From: an uncultured Bacteroidota bacterium
Lineage (GTDB): Bacteria; Bacteroidota; Bacteroidia; Bacteroidales; F082
Length of the DNA: 64,000 nt
NCBI GenBank assembly: GCA_903891085.1
Contig: CAITDJ010000131.1
Span: 1-64,000 of the forward strand
Reading direction: 5' to 3'
In this document: piece after piece, positions 8,454 to 17,609 of the stretch
How positions within the stretch are numbered: the stretch's first letter is position 1
Layout of the letters: every line of letters starts with the position of its first letter
The notes under the pieces: generated by a model
Database searches by the model: none
What the model was told of the DNA's origin: nothing
The model's input: only the letters and a program-made list of their open reading frames with translations
Made by a program: the position numbers and the translations under genes

Positions 8454-10379
8454 ATGGCAACAGAAGCACAAAAAGTACTGCTGAAGTATTGGGGTTATGC
8501 CACTTTCCGCCCCATGCAGGAAGAAATTGTGAATTCGGTGCTGGCTGGTAATGACACCCTTGCCTTGTTGCCAACCGGTGGTGGTAAATCCATTTGTTTT
8601 CAGGTGCCCGCCCTCATGAAGGAAGGTATGTGTTTAGTTATTACTCCCTTAATTGCCCTGATGAAAGATCAGGTACAACACCTCAAAAAGCTCAATATTC
8701 CTGCGGCGGCTATTTATTCGGGTTTGCATCCCAACGAGGTTGAACTTGCCTACAATCAGGCTGTTTTCGGTCGGCTGAAGTTTTTATATGTCTCCCCCGA
8801 ACGCATTCAAACAGATCGTTTTCAGGAACTTATTCGGCGCATGAAAATCAATTTGATTGCTGTTGATGAGTCGCATTGTATTTCACAGTGGGGCTACGAT
8901 TTTCGCCCTCCTTACCTTCAAATTGCCCTAATCAGGCCTTATTTACCCAATATTCCGGTGTTGGCGCTGACGGCGACAGCAACAAAGGTAGTGGTATCCG
9001 ATATTCAGCAGCGGTTGTTGTTTCAGAAGCAATGTGTTTTTCAAACCAGTTACGAGCGTAAAAATATAACCTATAATGTGCTGCATGAGCCCGATAAATA
9101 CGGCGTGCTGTTAAGGCTTTTGCTAAAATATCCAACTGGAAGTGCCATCGTTTATGTGCGAAACAGAAAACGGACGCATGATATCTCTGATTTTCTGCAG
9201 TCGAAAGGAATTTCTTCAACCTATTACCATGCCGGTTTAGACACCCGTTTGCGCGACGAGCGTCAGAAACTCTGGATGCTCGGCAGAAGTAAAGTGATGG
9301 TGTCGACCAACGCCTTTGGGATGGGGATCGATAAACCCGATGTTCGTGTGGTGGTTCATTTCGATTTGCCCGACTCGCTTGAAGCCTATTTTCAGGAAGC
9401 AGGCAGGGCCGGAAGAGATGGCAAAGATTCAGAAACCTATCTGCTGATTTCGGACCAGGACATTGGTCAATTGAAATTGAATTTTGAGGCATCATTTCCC
9501 GAATTGAATCAGATTCGCGCTGTATATCAGGCAATTGGAAATTATTTCCAGATACCCGTTGGTACAGGCCGTGACACGGGATTTGATTTTGATCTGGTTC
9601 AGTTCTCAAAAAACTACAATTTTCAGGTACTCGAAGTATTTCATGCCTTAAAACTACTCGAGAAAGATGGTATGATACAGCTTTCGGAAGGTATTTCAGC
9701 GCCTTCACGCCTGTATGTTTCAGCCAAACGCGAAGATTTATACCGGATTCAGGTGGAGCAGCCTGCACTCGATCCGTTCATTAAACTGATTTTGAGGAAC
9801 TATCCCGGTATCATGACCGATTTTGTTGTTATTAATGAAAGTGACCTTTCGCGAAAACTGGGGATTGAAGTCTCAAGAGTGGAAGAAACGATTCTCACTT
9901 TGCAAAAACTCAATGTTTTGAGCTATTCGCCCCACAAGGAAAAGCCCCAGTTGTTTTTTATTACCGAACGGCGGAACAAGGAGGATTTGGTTCTTACAAA
10001 AGAAACCTATCATGACCGAAAGACATCCACCTTGAAACGGGTTCAGGCAGTAATTGATTGTGTCTCGAATAACGAGCAATGCCGGAACGTTCAATTATTA
10101 GCCTATTTTGGTGAAGTGATGCCAAAGCGTTGCGGCAAATGCGATGTGTGCATTAAACGTAATAGTCTTACCCTTACTGATATTGAATTTGAAACCATAA
10201 AATCCGCGATAAAGAAAATCTTGTTTACCAGACCCTATCCGGTTTATGAACTGATTTCGGTAATCGATTTTTATACCGACGAAAAGATTCTTGAGGCAAT
10301 TCGTTGGCTGATTGACAATAAAATACTTCAGAAAGATGAGAACGAGAATTTGATATGGAGGAAACAATTAGAGATTTAA
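8454..10379 (+). CDS. recQ: ATP-dependent DNA helicase RecQ
   Basis: A 641-residue superfamily 2 helicase that unwinds DNA 3' to 5' in recombination repair. Residues 1-195 carry motif 0 and the Walker A PTGGGKS (about 40-46). Motif II is DESH (138-141, replacing the usual DEAH) followed by CISQWGYDFRP, the RecQ aromatic loop, and motif III is ALTATAT. The second RecA lobe shows YHAGLD, STNAFGMGIDKPDVR and QEAGRAGRDG. A zinc-binding region ends in CGKCDVC near residue 560. No clear HRDC domain follows, so the C-terminus is shorter than in E. coli-type enzymes with HRDC. It is the last gene of the short plus-strand operon and faces aroE. Confidence 0.97.
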   Translation: MATEAQKVLLKYWGYATFRPMQEEIVNSVLAGNDTLALLPTGGGKSICFQVPALMKEGMCLVITPLIALMKDQVQHLKKLNIPAAAIYSGLHPNEVELAYNQAVFGRLKFLYVSPERIQTDRFQELIRRMKINLIAVDESHCISQWGYDFRPPYLQIALIRPYLPNIPVLALTATATKVVVSDIQQRLLFQKQCVFQTSYERKNITYNVLHEPDKYGVLLRLLLKYPTGSAIVYVRNRKRTHDISDFLQSKGISSTYYHAGLDTRLRDERQKLWMLGRSKVMVSTNAFGMGIDKPDVRVVVHFDLPDSLEAYFQEAGRAGRDGKDSETYLLISDQDIGQLKLNFEASFPELNQIRAVYQAIGNYFQIPVGTGRDTGFDFDLVQFSKNYNFQVLEVFHALKLLEKDGMIQLSEGISAPSRLYVSAKREDLYRIQVEQPALDPFIKLILRNYPGIMTDFVVINESDLSRKLGIEVSRVEETILTLQKLNVLSYSPHKEKPQLFFITERRNKEDLVLTKETYHDRKTSTLKRVQAVIDCVSNNEQCRNVQLLAYFGEVMPKRCGKCDVCIKRNSLTLTDIEFETIKSAIKKILFTRPYPVYELISVIDFYTDEKILEAIRWLIDNKILQKDENENLIWRKQLEI

Positions 10380-10390
10380 CGGACTATGCA

Positions 10391-10435
10391 TAGGCAACCT
10401 TTCAAGTTGGAAATTTAGTGAACTTCAGGTGCCTA
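10391..10435. terminator. Imperfect hairpin between convergent recQ and aroE
   Basis: TAGGCAACCT and AGGTGCCTA pair with one bulge, and inside them AAGTT pairs with AACTT. The hairpin lies in the 64-base gap between two converging genes but has no long T-run on either side, so termination here is only a suggestion. Confidence 0.35.
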
Positions 10436-10443
10436 AATCCAAA

Positions 10444-11190
10444 TTATCCTTTATGCCATATTTTCCAGGCTGCTTCGGCCTGAACCTGCAGCATATTGAG
10501 GCCATTGATAGTTTTCGATCCTTTTTCTTTGCCTTTTTGGAGGAAAACGGTCATTTCCGGATTGTAAATCAGGTCGATGAGCGTATGCTCTTTTGTCAGG
10601 TATTCAAATGGTATGGCCGGCGATTCGGTAATGGCCGGAAACATGCCAACAGGACTCGCGTTGATAATCAATAAGTTATTTGCAATATCATCTACGGTAA
10701 GCATGGTGTATGAAATCTGATCCATTTTTTTTGTGTCCCTGCTTACCATGGTGAACGGAATACCTTTGCTTCGCAGTACGTATTGAACCGATTTGGATGC
10801 TCCACCAGTTCCAAGTACAAGTGCGGTTATGTTTTTTTTAATGTGACATCTGTCGATAGTGGACGAAAAACCAGCTATATCTGTGTTATACCCGATAAGG
10901 CTTGTTTTGTTTCCGTTCCTTTTGACTAAAAGGGTGTTTACAGCACCACTGAGTTTAGCTTCCCGTTCAATACGATCCAGATATGGCAATATTGCTCTTT
11001 TATAGGGTATCGTTATATTTAAACCCTTTAATTGACTGTTTTGCTGGAGTAGGGTGGGGAGTAATTCTATCTCTGCAATTGGAAATAATTTGTAGGCGGC
11101 GTTAATCTTTTCTTTTTCGAACTTTGATGTAAAGTACTTTTCAGACCATGAATGTGCAAGTTGCCTTCCAATCAAACCGTATAAATCCAT
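10444..11190 (-). CDS. aroE: Shikimate 5-dehydrogenase AroE
   Basis: A 248-residue enzyme that reduces 3-dehydroshikimate to shikimate with NADPH in aromatic amino-acid synthesis. The N-terminal substrate domain has YGLIGRQLAHSWS and NITIPYK with catalytic Lys64. Asp104 in GYNTDIAGF completes the Lys/Asp pair. The NADP-binding Rossmann loop is GTGGASKS at about 127-134, and the C-terminus carries NGLNMLQVQAEAAW. Length is close to the short AroE forms (245-275). The ATG at 11190 is preferred to a TTG at 11199. It lies 96 bases downstream of the aldehyde dehydrogenase start of the same strand direction and is last in a TPR-ALDH-aroE series. Confidence 0.96.
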   Translation of the reverse strand: MDLYGLIGRQLAHSWSEKYFTSKFEKEKINAAYKLFPIAEIELLPTLLQQNSQLKGLNITIPYKRAILPYLDRIEREAKLSGAVNTLLVKRNGNKTSLIGYNTDIAGFSSTIDRCHIKKNITALVLGTGGASKSVQYVLRSKGIPFTMVSRDTKKMDQISYTMLTVDDIANNLLIINASPVGMFPAITESPAIPFEYLTKEHTLIDLIYNPEMTVFLQKGKEKGSKTINGLNMLQVQAEAAWKIWHKG

Positions 11191-11286
11191 ATTAATCAAT
11201 TAATGAATTTATGACAAAAAAAGAACAGAATTTATTTTGCTTTTCAACGGGCTGCATCAGGGCTTAATAAAATTAGAGAATTAATC

Positions 11287-12651
11287 TCAGTTCATTAATA
11301 ATTTCAGTAGTTTCAACTTATTTTTGAAAGGCGCGTATCTGATAGGTATATCGATCAAATTTGACCTTTTCATTACCGGCTTCTTGTGCGAAAAGGCTTC
11401 AAAACTTGCAAACCCATGATAACTACCAATACCACTGTTTCCAACTCCTCCAAATGGCAAATGTGGATTTGTAAAATGCATCAAGGTGTCATTTATGGTT
11501 ACGCCACCTGCACTGGTATGTGTAATTATTTCTTTTTCAATACTTTTATTTCGTGTGAATAGGTACAATGCCAATGGTTTCGGACGCTGTTGAATAAATG
11601 TTATCACCTCCGTGATATTCGAGAATGTTAGAACTGGAAGTAATGGTCCAAATATCTCTTCCTGCATCAGGGGCGAATCTACAGAAACCGCATCAAGCAG
11701 GGTAGGGGAAATGAACTTACTTTTATCATCCACTTCGCCACCAAAAAGTATGTTTCCCGAAAGCATCAGTTTTTTCAGCCTTTCCATATTGGCAGCATTG
11801 ATAATGTGGGGAAACTCATCGTTTTCCCTGATGTTTTCACCAAACATTTCAACCACACAGTGCTGCATTTCGGCAATAAGTGATTTCTTTATTTTTTCTT
11901 CAACAAACAAATAATCAGGTGCAATACAAGTTTGGCCTGCATTGATACATTTTCCCCAGATAATTCGTCGGGCGGCAAGTTTGAGGTCAGCACTCGCATC
12001 CACAATACAGGGACTCTTGCCACCAAGTTCAAGTACAAAGGGCGTCAGATTGTCAGCGGCGGCATGCATAACCAATTTTCCGACCTTTGGGCTGCCTGTG
12101 AAAAATATGAAATTGAAATCGAGTTTCAATAAATCCTGACTGATTGTTGCATCACCCTGTATCACCTCGACATATGCCTTCGAAAAAGTTTTATTGATTA
12201 AGTTTTCGATGACAATAGCAGTGTTCGAACTTATTTCTGATGGTTTGATAACAACGCAATTTCCGGCTGCGATGGCTCCTGCCAAGGGTGCAATGGCAAG
12301 TTGAAAAGGATAATTCCATGGGGCCAATATCAAACTAACGCCGTATGGTTCATATTGAAAATAACTACTGGCCGGAAATGCAGTGATGGGGCCTGAAACA
12401 TGTTTTTTCTTCACCCAACATTTTAATTTCCTGATTAACAGGTTTATTTCTTCATACACAACGCCAATTTCCGTTGCATAGGTTTCAAAAGCTGACTTAT
12501 GCAGATCGAGAAATAAGGCTTCGCTTATTTCCTTTTCGCTTGATTTAATGGCAGCCTTTAATCGTTTAAGCTCAGCGATACGGAATTCTACTGCTCTGGT
12601 TTTACCGGAATAGAAAAATTCCTTTTTGTTATGAATTGAGTAATTCCCCAT
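11287..12651 (-). CDS. NAD(P)-dependent aldehyde dehydrogenase, ALDH3-like
   Basis: A 454-residue aldehyde dehydrogenase that oxidises an aldehyde to its carboxylate. Key residues are visible: Asn114 in APWNYPF, Glu208 in LELGGKSP and the nucleophile Cys242 in NAGQTCIAPDY. EEIFGPLLPV and the C-terminal PFGGVGNSGIGSYHG are also present. The absence of the N-terminal 40-50 residues of other ALDHs, together with this C-terminal block, matches the ALDH3 (fatty and aromatic aldehyde) branch. The substrate is unknown. The ATG at 12651 is chosen over a TTG at 12663. It starts 17 bases after the TPR gene's stop, indicating co-transcription. Confidence 0.93.
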   Translation of the reverse strand: MGNYSIHNKKEFFYSGKTRAVEFRIAELKRLKAAIKSSEKEISEALFLDLHKSAFETYATEIGVVYEEINLLIRKLKCWVKKKHVSGPITAFPASSYFQYEPYGVSLILAPWNYPFQLAIAPLAGAIAAGNCVVIKPSEISSNTAIVIENLINKTFSKAYVEVIQGDATISQDLLKLDFNFIFFTGSPKVGKLVMHAAADNLTPFVLELGGKSPCIVDASADLKLAARRIIWGKCINAGQTCIAPDYLFVEEKIKKSLIAEMQHCVVEMFGENIRENDEFPHIINAANMERLKKLMLSGNILFGGEVDDKSKFISPTLLDAVSVDSPLMQEEIFGPLLPVLTFSNITEVITFIQQRPKPLALYLFTRNKSIEKEIITHTSAGGVTINDTLMHFTNPHLPFGGVGNSGIGSYHGFASFEAFSHKKPVMKRSNLIDIPIRYAPFKNKLKLLKLLMN

Positions 12652-12668
12652 ATCTCTTATCAATGTAT

Positions 12669-14090
12669 TTAATCCAACTTTGGAGGCCTGTTCTCCTCAA
12701 TCAGCTCAGTTACTTCGGGAAAATTGAAAATCTCAGGATAATACTCCAGCAGGTCGGTATGTCCCTCAAAATCATTTTTTAGTGCGAGGTCAAGAAAAAA
12801 CAAGGCTTCAACAACATTATTGGTAAACAATAAGGTAGCGCCTAACCGATAGTATAACAGATAGTTGTCGGCTTGTTGAATAATGCCTTTTCGTAAGATA
12901 TCGAGGGCCTCAACATAGTTTTCTTTCAGAACGTGCATATTTGCATGTTCAACAAAAACATCCGGATCCTTCGGATCGAGATCAGTGGCTTTGATAAAAT
13001 AAGATTCAGCTTTGTCGAACTCTTTTAATTTTATCAGTTGATCGGCAGCGATCAGAAGCAAATCAATATTTGAAGGGTCGAGACCGATGGCTTTCAATGT
13101 ATAGGTAAGGGCTTTGATGGTATCGCCTTGTTCGTCGTATACGGCACCAATGCCGGCCCATGGGTCAGATTGTTGCGGGTCAAGATCAATGCTTTTATTA
13201 TAGTATTCAAGTGCGTTATCGTAATCATTGAGTTTTTCGTAGCATTCACCCAAATAATAATAGGTCATTGCTTCGGGTTTTTCATATTCAAATGATTCAA
13301 AATACACTTCTATTGCCCTGGCATAGTTCTCGATGGAGGCGTAAGCATGTGCCATGCTCTGGTAAGCAGCAGAATATGTTTCATCAATCGAAAGTACAAA
13401 ACCGAAGGCTTCGATCGATTTCTCGAATAATTCTAACTGAAAATAGGTCAATCCGAGATTATACCATGCCGAACAATTATAGGGGTCGCTATCGATCTGT
13501 TTCAGAAAAAATGTAATTCCTTCTTCCAGTTGATGATCCATCGTGAAACACATCCCTATCTCGTAAAGTAACGAATCAGAGTCGGGTGAATACACCAACG
13601 CACGTTTCAGGTAAATGAGTGCCTGGCCGTATTTCTCAAGTTTCTCAAACTCAAATGCAATGGAGGTATAAAGTTCCTCAAGTTCTTCTTCTTCGACCAG
13701 TAACACAGCTTTTTTTAACTCCTGAATAGCTTTTTCCGATTCATTCATCATGCTGAAAACGGAGCCGCGTGTCATGGTTATTTCTGCTTCGTTGGGTTCA
13801 GTTTTCTCAATAGCATCAAGCAAGGCAAGTGCACGAACGTAATTACCTTCCGAAGCGAGTTGACGGGCAAGTTTAATTCGCAACCCCAAACTCGATGGGT
13901 GCTGCTGCATGGCTATTTCCAACGCGATCCGTGACTTATCGTTGTCGAAAATATTCTGGTAATAGTCGATCAGTGCCTCAAATTCCTCTGAATCGAAGTA
14001 CTCCTGATCGCCTTTACGGATCATCTTCTCGAACCTATCTGCCAATAAGTCAATGTGATAGTCGTCGTTCCATTGAAATTCTTCGTTCAT
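12669..14090 (-). CDS. Tetratricopeptide repeat protein
   Basis: A 473-residue, largely helical protein made of about a dozen TPR units of 34 residues between roughly residues 50 and 430. The best units read SAWYNLGLTYFQLELFEKSI, TYYYLGECYEKLNDYDNALE, DPWAGIGAVYDEQGDTIKAL and VFVEHANMHVLKENYVEALD, with the usual G/A-Y-A-P positions. There is no signal peptide, so it should be cytosolic and act as a protein-interaction scaffold. No catalytic domain is seen. The start is put at the ATG 14090 (MNEEFQWNDD), since the 11 codons upstream overlap the likely promoter. It is first in the operon with the aldehyde dehydrogenase and aroE and is divergent from glmM. Confidence 0.9.
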   Translation of the reverse strand: MNEEFQWNDDYHIDLLADRFEKMIRKGDQEYFDSEEFEALIDYYQNIFDNDKSRIALEIAMQQHPSSLGLRIKLARQLASEGNYVRALALLDAIEKTEPNEAEITMTRGSVFSMMNESEKAIQELKKAVLLVEEEELEELYTSIAFEFEKLEKYGQALIYLKRALVYSPDSDSLLYEIGMCFTMDHQLEEGITFFLKQIDSDPYNCSAWYNLGLTYFQLELFEKSIEAFGFVLSIDETYSAAYQSMAHAYASIENYARAIEVYFESFEYEKPEAMTYYYLGECYEKLNDYDNALEYYNKSIDLDPQQSDPWAGIGAVYDEQGDTIKALTYTLKAIGLDPSNIDLLLIAADQLIKLKEFDKAESYFIKATDLDPKDPDVFVEHANMHVLKENYVEALDILRKGIIQQADNYLLYYRLGATLLFTNNVVEALFFLDLALKNDFEGHTDLLEYYPEIFNFPEVTELIEENRPPKLD

Positions 14091-14110
14091 CTTATTCAAG
14101 CAATTGCATG

Positions 14111-14118
14111 CAAAATTA
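14111..14118 (-). promoter_or_regulatory. Putative -7 element for the TPR-ALDH-aroE operon
   Basis: On the minus strand TAATTTTG matches TAnnTTTG, 20 bases before the TPR start at 14090. This short leader argues against the upstream start at 14123. No clear TTTG is seen at the -33 distance. Confidence 0.5.
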
Positions 14119-14344
14119 GTCAATTTTAGTAGTTAAATCCCGTTCTGACTGAATTTATGTGTGGTAAAAGTAGTGAGGTGCGCCAGTGATTGTGCGTATT
14201 TCGAAAATTTAGTTTTTAACACGTTGTAGTTGATAACCTGTTGAAGTGCTACTTAAGGCAGGAAAACAGCAGAAATTGAATGTTAGAAAAGGAAAAGCCG
14301 CAGTGATGCTTCTGAAAATCATTCGGAAATCAGACTGAAAACTT

Positions 14345-14352
14345 TAAATTTG
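14345..14352 (+). promoter_or_regulatory. Putative -7 element for glmM
   Basis: TAAATTTG fits TAnnTTTG, 15 bases before the glmM ATG at 14368. TTCG at 14322-14325, 19 bases upstream, is a 3-of-4 match to the -33 TTTG. Confidence 0.55.
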
Positions 14353-14367
14353 CGAAAAAATCAGATC

Positions 14368-15756
14368 ATGACCTTAATTAAATCCATCTCCGGAATCAGG
14401 GGTACCATAGGCGGAAAGCCGGATGACGGCCTCACACCAGTTGATATTGTGAAATATGTTTCGGCATTTATTCGTCTGATCCGAATTGATGAACCAAAGA
14501 AAAAACTTAAGGTTGTGGTAGGTCGCGATGCCCGCATCTCGGGAGAGATGGTGAATCAATTGGTTTGTGGAACGCTCCTATCGATGGGCGCAGATGTTTA
14601 CGATCTGGGCTTATCAACCACACCAACAGTTGAAATTGCTGTAACCGGATTGAAGGCTGATGGAGGAATTATTCTGACTGCAAGTCACAATCCTGCGCAA
14701 TGGAATGCCTTGAAACTATTGAATTATAAAGGTGAATTCATTTCCGCAGCAGATGGCAAATGGTTGTTGGATGAAGCAGAAAGATCGGACATTGAATTCA
14801 GCACTATCGATGAAATCGGAATCTATTCAAAAACCGAGGGCTGGATTGAAAAACATATTCAAATGATTTTGAATCTGCCGCTGGTTGATGTGAAAGCGAT
14901 TGCCAATGCCAATTTCAGCGTGGTGATAGATGCAGTAAACTCTACCGGTGGAATTGCAATTCCAATGTTGCTCGAAAAATTGGGAGTGAAGACAGTACAT
15001 CAGCTATATTGCACTCCTGATGGAAAATTCCCGCATAATCCTGAACCCTTGCCCGAACATCTGACCGAACTTTCAGGCACTGTTGTCAAACACAAGGCAG
15101 ATCTGGGTTTTGTGGTTGATCCGGATGTCGACAGGTTGGCCATTGTGGATGAAAACGGCAATATGTTTGGTGAAGAATACACCTTGGTTGCGGTAGCCGA
15201 TTATATTCTTCAACATACGCCCGGTAACACCGTTTCAAATCTATCCTCCACCCGGGCACTTGCTGATGTAACGATTGGTTTTGGAAATGAATATTTTGCC
15301 TCAGCAGTGGGTGAAGTGAATGTTGTTGAAATGATGAAAAAGGTAGATGCTGTCATTGGCGGCGAAGGAAATGGAGGTATTATTTATCCGGAATTGCATT
15401 ATGGTCGGGATTCTCTTGTGGGAATAGCGCTCTTTTTAACGCATTTGGCAACATCAAACTGCAAGGTCTCAACACTGCGACAACAGTATCCTGAATACGC
15501 CATGTCAAAAAACAAAATCAACCTAAGGAAAGGACTCGATGTGGATATTATACTGAAAGGAGTTGCAAAACTATATGCAAATGAACGTGTTACAACCATT
15601 GATGGTGTGAAAATAGATTTCCAGAATGGTTGGGTACACCTGCGTAAATCAAATACCGAACCTATTATCAGGGTGTATGCCGAAGGAAAAGATGCCAAAA
15701 CTGCCGAAAATTTTGCAGAAGAAATTTTGGTGAAGATAAATGAATTAACTTCGTAA
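14368..15756 (+). CDS. glmM: Phosphoglucosamine mutase GlmM
   Basis: A 462-residue alpha-D-phosphohexomutase that should convert glucosamine 6-phosphate to glucosamine 1-phosphate for UDP-GlcNAc and peptidoglycan. The phosphoserine loop is TASHNPAQWNALK with Ser106. The Mg-binding loop is DPDVDRLA, the sugar-specificity loop GGEGNGG, and the C-terminal phosphate-binding loop RKSNTEPIIRVYAEG. The N-terminus SISGIRGTIGGK is that of the Bacteroidota GlmM group. A second phosphohexomutase at 24333-25676 has a GGELAGH sugar loop and is more like ManB. The true ATG is 14368; a TTG at 14350 lies inside the -7 element. Assignment to GlmM over another hexomutase is likely but not proven by sequence alone. 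Confidence 0.88.
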   Translation: MTLIKSISGIRGTIGGKPDDGLTPVDIVKYVSAFIRLIRIDEPKKKLKVVVGRDARISGEMVNQLVCGTLLSMGADVYDLGLSTTPTVEIAVTGLKADGGIILTASHNPAQWNALKLLNYKGEFISAADGKWLLDEAERSDIEFSTIDEIGIYSKTEGWIEKHIQMILNLPLVDVKAIANANFSVVIDAVNSTGGIAIPMLLEKLGVKTVHQLYCTPDGKFPHNPEPLPEHLTELSGTVVKHKADLGFVVDPDVDRLAIVDENGNMFGEEYTLVAVADYILQHTPGNTVSNLSSTRALADVTIGFGNEYFASAVGEVNVVEMMKKVDAVIGGEGNGGIIYPELHYGRDSLVGIALFLTHLATSNCKVSTLRQQYPEYAMSKNKINLRKGLDVDIILKGVAKLYANERVTTIDGVKIDFQNGWVHLRKSNTEPIIRVYAEGKDAKTAENFAEEILVKINELTS

Positions 15757-15803
15757 TCAATTCTAATTCAATCGCATTTAATCTGGCTTAATTCCAATTG
15801 ATT

Positions 15804-16049
15804 ATGGGTGAAAAAAAATCAAAGAAAAAGGCAAGTCGATACAAATTCAAAGAGGTAACCTTTAAACTATCGGAAAGGCAGTATAAATCGCTGTTGAAAT
15901 ATTGCAAAGCCTGTCATACAACGCCAATTAAGGTTATTAAACGTAATCTGGAAAGGTACCTTGGTACCTATGAATACATTGCCCAACAAGAGTCAGGCCT
16001 TGTTTCGGAAAGACAATTAGAACTTTTCGGCGAAGAATCTGCGAATTGA
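15804..16049 (+). CDS. Small basic protein, possibly ribbon-helix-helix
   Basis: An 81-residue, strongly basic protein (start MGEKKSKKKASRYKFKEVTF). A possible strand FKEVTFKLS is followed by two helices, SERQYKSLLKYCKACHTT and PIKVIKRNLERYL, which is the order of a ribbon-helix-helix DNA-binding fold. A loose tail follows. No family was recognised. It begins 47 bases after glmM and is probably on the same transcript. The ATG at 15804 is preferred to a TTG at 15798. If it is a DNA-binding protein its target is unknown; a nucleic-acid-binding protein of another kind is possible given the Lys-rich N-terminus. Confidence 0.65.
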   Translation: MGEKKSKKKASRYKFKEVTFKLSERQYKSLLKYCKACHTTPIKVIKRNLERYLGTYEYIAQQESGLVSERQLELFGEESAN

Positions 16050-16173
16050 AATAACAAAAATCGTTTTCTTGCGTAATAGTGCTTATTTGTCGCAGCTTAT
16101 CTGTCTTTGGGTATTTAAGCAGAAAGTCCAGGCAAGAGCCGTTGGTTACCTGTTTTCTTCACAAAACCCAACT

Positions 16174-16788
16174 TCACTTTTTCATTTCAAAGGCAGTCCG
16201 GTTAAGGATTGATCGTCCAAGTGTGATTTCATCCGCGTATTCGAGTGCATCACCTATGGCAACTCCCTTTGAAATAGTTGTAATCCTGATAGTTTTTTCT
16301 TTCAGTTTTCTGAAAATATAGAAATTGGTTGTATCGCCTTCGATGGTGGCAGGCAGTGCCAGTATCACTTCCTGAATGTCATTGTTTTCAATCCTTTCGA
16401 TCAAACTCACAATATTCAGATCATTCGGACTGATACCCTCGACCGGGTTTATCACTCCTCCCAACACATGGTAGAGACCGTTGAAACAAGCCGTTCGTTC
16501 AATTGCCATCACATCCCGCATATCTTCAACCACACACAAGATGTTCTCGTCACGACGTGGATTGGCACAAATAGTACACATATCGCTATCCGAAATATTG
16601 TGACATTTTTTACAAAGCAAAATATCACTCTTCATTTTCAATAAGGCACGTGTCAATGCTTCGGTGCGGGTTCCATCTTCTTTTAACAGGTGCAAGGCAA
16701 GTCGCAAAGCTGTTTTGTTTCCGATTCCCGGCAATCGTGCCAGTTCGCTGACTGCGTGCTGAAGTAACAAAGAAGAAAATTCGATCAC
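16174..16788 (-). CDS. recR: Recombination protein RecR
   Basis: A 204-residue protein that acts with RecO and RecF in loading RecA at gaps. The N-terminal helix-hairpin-helix reads LARLPGIGNKTALRLALHLL. The zinc finger has the ligands CKKC and CTIC (residues 56-74 approximately). The Toprim domain follows with LCVVEDMRDVMAIE, YHVLGGVINPVEGI and EVILALPATIEGD, and the Walker-like C-terminal motif is ARGVAIG-like, ISKGVAIGDALEYAD. Length is that of the family (about 200). The start is GTG at 16788; no ATG gives the family N-terminus. It stands alone, convergent with the small basic protein. Confidence 0.96.
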   Translation of the reverse strand: MIEFSSLLLQHAVSELARLPGIGNKTALRLALHLLKEDGTRTEALTRALLKMKSDILLCKKCHNISDSDMCTICANPRRDENILCVVEDMRDVMAIERTACFNGLYHVLGGVINPVEGISPNDLNIVSLIERIENNDIQEVILALPATIEGDTTNFYIFRKLKEKTIRITTISKGVAIGDALEYADEITLGRSILNRTAFEMKK

Positions 16789-16868
16789 CTTGATTTTTTT
16801 GATGCAAATTTAAGATTAATCATAACGGCATGCCATGTTTGCTAAATTTGCATCACTAATTCTTCATT

Positions 16869-17561
16869 ATGAAAAATCGGATTTTATTCATGACATCGGT
16901 TATTGCTGTAGTTGTGTGTTTTATGACAACCATTTCGGCACAAACCTCGAACCTAATCGATTCAAACGGCAAAAAACAGGGAAGTTTTAAGGTGCACTAT
17001 CCTTCCGGGAACGTAAAATATACCGGTCAGTTTAAAGATGATAAACCTTATGGAGAGTTCAGTTATTACACCGCTGATGGTTATCTGAAGGCAATAAATG
17101 CATTCACACCGGATGGAATGAAGGCATGCAGCAAGCAGTTTTCAGCGAATGGTAAAATGATTGCAGAAGGTAACTTTGTTGATCAGCTGAAAGATAGTAT
17201 CTGGAGGTTTTATAGTGATTACGACAGTACGTTACTCTCTGAAGAATCATTTAAAAAGAATGTGAAAGATGGTATTTCAAAAACGTATTTTCCTGATGGA
17301 GGACAATTATCTGAAATACAGGAATATAAAAATGGAATACGCAATGGAATCTGGAAAAAATATTTTCAGGAAGGTGCTGTCATGCTCGAAGCGACCTACT
17401 TGAATGATGAGTTGAATGGAAAATTCGTGTTATTTTTTGATAGTGGGAAAGTGAAAATCGAAGGCGAATATCTTTATGGAATGAAGACGGGTATCTGGTT
17501 CGAATATAACGAAGCTGGCGACCTTGTTGAAAGGAACGATACTTCTATCAAATATGAATAG
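16869..17561 (+). CDS. Secreted MORN-type (YwqK-like) repeat protein
   Basis: A 230-residue protein with a cleavable signal peptide (residues 1-24, ending TTISAQT, no lipobox cysteine). The mature part consists of MORN_2-type repeats of about 22-24 residues: GSFKVHYPSGNVKYTGQFKD, YGEFSYYTADGYLKAINAFT, GIWKKYFQEGAVMLEATYLN, GKFVLFFDSGKVKIEGEY and GIWFEYNEAGDLVERN. Such repeats occur in periplasmic or surface proteins in Bacteroidota that are often labelled YwqK antitoxin-like; no toxin partner is visible here and that name should not be taken as function. It is monocistronic and convergent with norD. Confidence 0.85.
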   Translation: MKNRILFMTSVIAVVVCFMTTISAQTSNLIDSNGKKQGSFKVHYPSGNVKYTGQFKDDKPYGEFSYYTADGYLKAINAFTPDGMKACSKQFSANGKMIAEGNFVDQLKDSIWRFYSDYDSTLLSEESFKKNVKDGISKTYFPDGGQLSEIQEYKNGIRNGIWKKYFQEGAVMLEATYLNDELNGKFVLFFDSGKVKIEGEYLYGMKTGIWFEYNEAGDLVERNDTSIKYE

Positions 17562-17609
17562 AAAATCGTTCAAACAAAGTTCATTCGACTATCTTGAGCA
17601 TGAATTTGT

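Noticed and set aside
8932-9768. 278-codon minus-strand frame
   Set aside because: It is antisense to recQ, whose motifs are unmistakable in the other frame.
16869-17561. Toxin-antitoxin antitoxin (YwqK label)
   Set aside because: The protein is secreted, has MORN-type repeats and no toxin gene is nearby.
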